DNA of 5,617 nucleotides from Blautia sp. (lineage in GTDB: Bacteria; Bacillota; Clostridia; Lachnospirales; Lachnospiraceae): positions 1-5,617 of the forward strand of contig JAFWDX010000042.1 of assembly GCA_017515945.1 (NCBI GenBank), given 5' to 3'. A program made the translations under genes and the position numbers. The notes below the pieces were generated by a model. That model had not been told where the DNA came from. It did not search any database and saw only the letters and a list, made by a program, of their open reading frames with translations. Of the stretch, positions 5,190 through 5,617 are shown piece by piece (positions within the stretch are counted from its first letter, which is position 1; each line of letters begins with the position of its first letter).

Positions 5190-5617
5190 ATGGCTAGAAT
5201 ACAGATTGAAAATGTGAAAAAGTCCTTCGGCAAGGTCACGGCCCTCAAGGGCGTCACCCTGGACGTAAAGGATAAGGAATTCTTCGTTCTTTTCGGGCCT
5301 GCCGGCGCCGGCAAGACCACCATCCTCAACTGCATCGCGGGCATCACGATGCCGGAGGAGGGCATTGTGAAATTCAACGGCGAGATCATGAACCTGGTGG
5401 ACTCCGCTCACCGGAACGTGGCCATGGTTTTTGAAAACTACGCCCTGTATCCCCAGATGAGCGTTTACGACAACATCGCATCCCCCCTTCGCAGCAAGCT
5501 CTACAGAGAGAGTGAGGAGACGATCAAAGAGCGGGTGTACAACGTCGCAAAGATGATGAAGATGGAAATGCTGCTGGAGCGTCTGCCCAGCCAGCTCTCC
5601 AACGGCCAGAAGCAGCG
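5190..5617 (+). CDS. ABC transporter ATP-binding protein, MalK/UgpC-like, N-terminal part only, with variant Q-loop and signature
   Basis: The first 142 codons of a nucleotide-binding subunit that would power the transporter by ATP hydrolysis at the inner membrane face. The frame starts at ATG 5190 after AGGAG (5178-5182, 7 nt spacing) and runs off the right edge, so Walker B, the switch histidine and any regulatory C-terminal domain are not visible. Walker A is GPAGAGKTT (36-44) with Lys42. The Q-loop region reads MVFENYALYPQM (79-90), with Glu82 (codon GAA, 5433-5435) where almost all ATPases have Gln. The signature reads LSNGQKQ from residue 136, with Asn138 in place of the first Gly of LSGGQ. 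The surrounding sequence (NYALYP, DNIASPLR) is clearly of the MalK/UgpC sugar-importer group. The two substitutions may mark a specialised subgroup or one half of an ATPase heterodimer. There is no frameshift or stop, so I read it as intact as far as it goes. Confidence 0.93.
   Translation, partial: MARIQIENVKKSFGKVTALKGVTLDVKDKEFFVLFGPAGAGKTTILNCIAGITMPEEGIVKFNGEIMNLVDSAHRNVAMVFENYALYPQMSVYDNIASPLRSKLYRESEETIKERVYNVAKMMKMEMLLERLPSQLSNGQKQ

Noticed and set aside
4367..5389. Long minus-strand open frame of 340 codons opposite the second permease and the ATPase start
   Set aside because: It is antisense to two well-supported genes, has a composition typical of a shadow frame and no recognisable domain.

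Overview
The window looks like part of a carbohydrate or polyol uptake-and-oxidation locus from a low-to-moderate GC Gram-positive anaerobe, probably a Clostridia/Lachnospiraceae-type gut bacterium. This taxonomic guess is an inference. It rests on strong AGGAGG-type ribosome binding sites before every gene, AT-rich intergenic DNA against GC-richer coding DNA with many C-ending codons, a CUT1-type sugar ABC transporter, and what appears to be a ROK-family regulator.

Layout. At the left edge, on the minus strand, are the first 27 codons of a gene whose product resembles the N-terminal winged helix-turn-helix of a ROK (NagC/XylR/Mlc-type) repressor. A 536-bp non-coding region (83-618) separates it from the rightward genes. 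That region holds candidate promoters in both directions and several operator-like palindromes. The rightward genes, all on the plus strand, are: a zinc-dependent medium-chain dehydrogenase (619-1707) resembling erythritol/L-threitol dehydrogenase; a secreted family-1 solute-binding protein (1808-3187); a 211-bp spacer with strong stem-loops; two MalF/MalG-type permeases (3399-4337 and 4352-5176); and the start of the ATPase gene (from 5190), cut by the window end just after its ABC signature.

How the parts fit. The binding protein would capture a sugar or polyol outside the cell, the two permeases and the ATPase would import it, and the dehydrogenase would oxidise a hydroxyl to a carbonyl with NAD+. 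The divergent regulator would be the obvious candidate to sense the substrate or product. The family resemblance of the dehydrogenase makes a polyol, perhaps a tetritol, the leading guess for the substrate, but no kinase or isomerase that would confirm the pathway lies in the window.

Points of most interest: the dehydrogenase start must be at 619 rather than 496, because a good promoter lies at 512-540; the binding protein lacks a lipobox cysteine; the ATPase has Glu in place of the Q-loop Gln and LSNGQ in place of LSGGQ; and the binding-protein/permease spacer is packed with hairpins that lack terminator T-tracts. There is no CRISPR array, transposon, tRNA or rRNA that I can recognise here.
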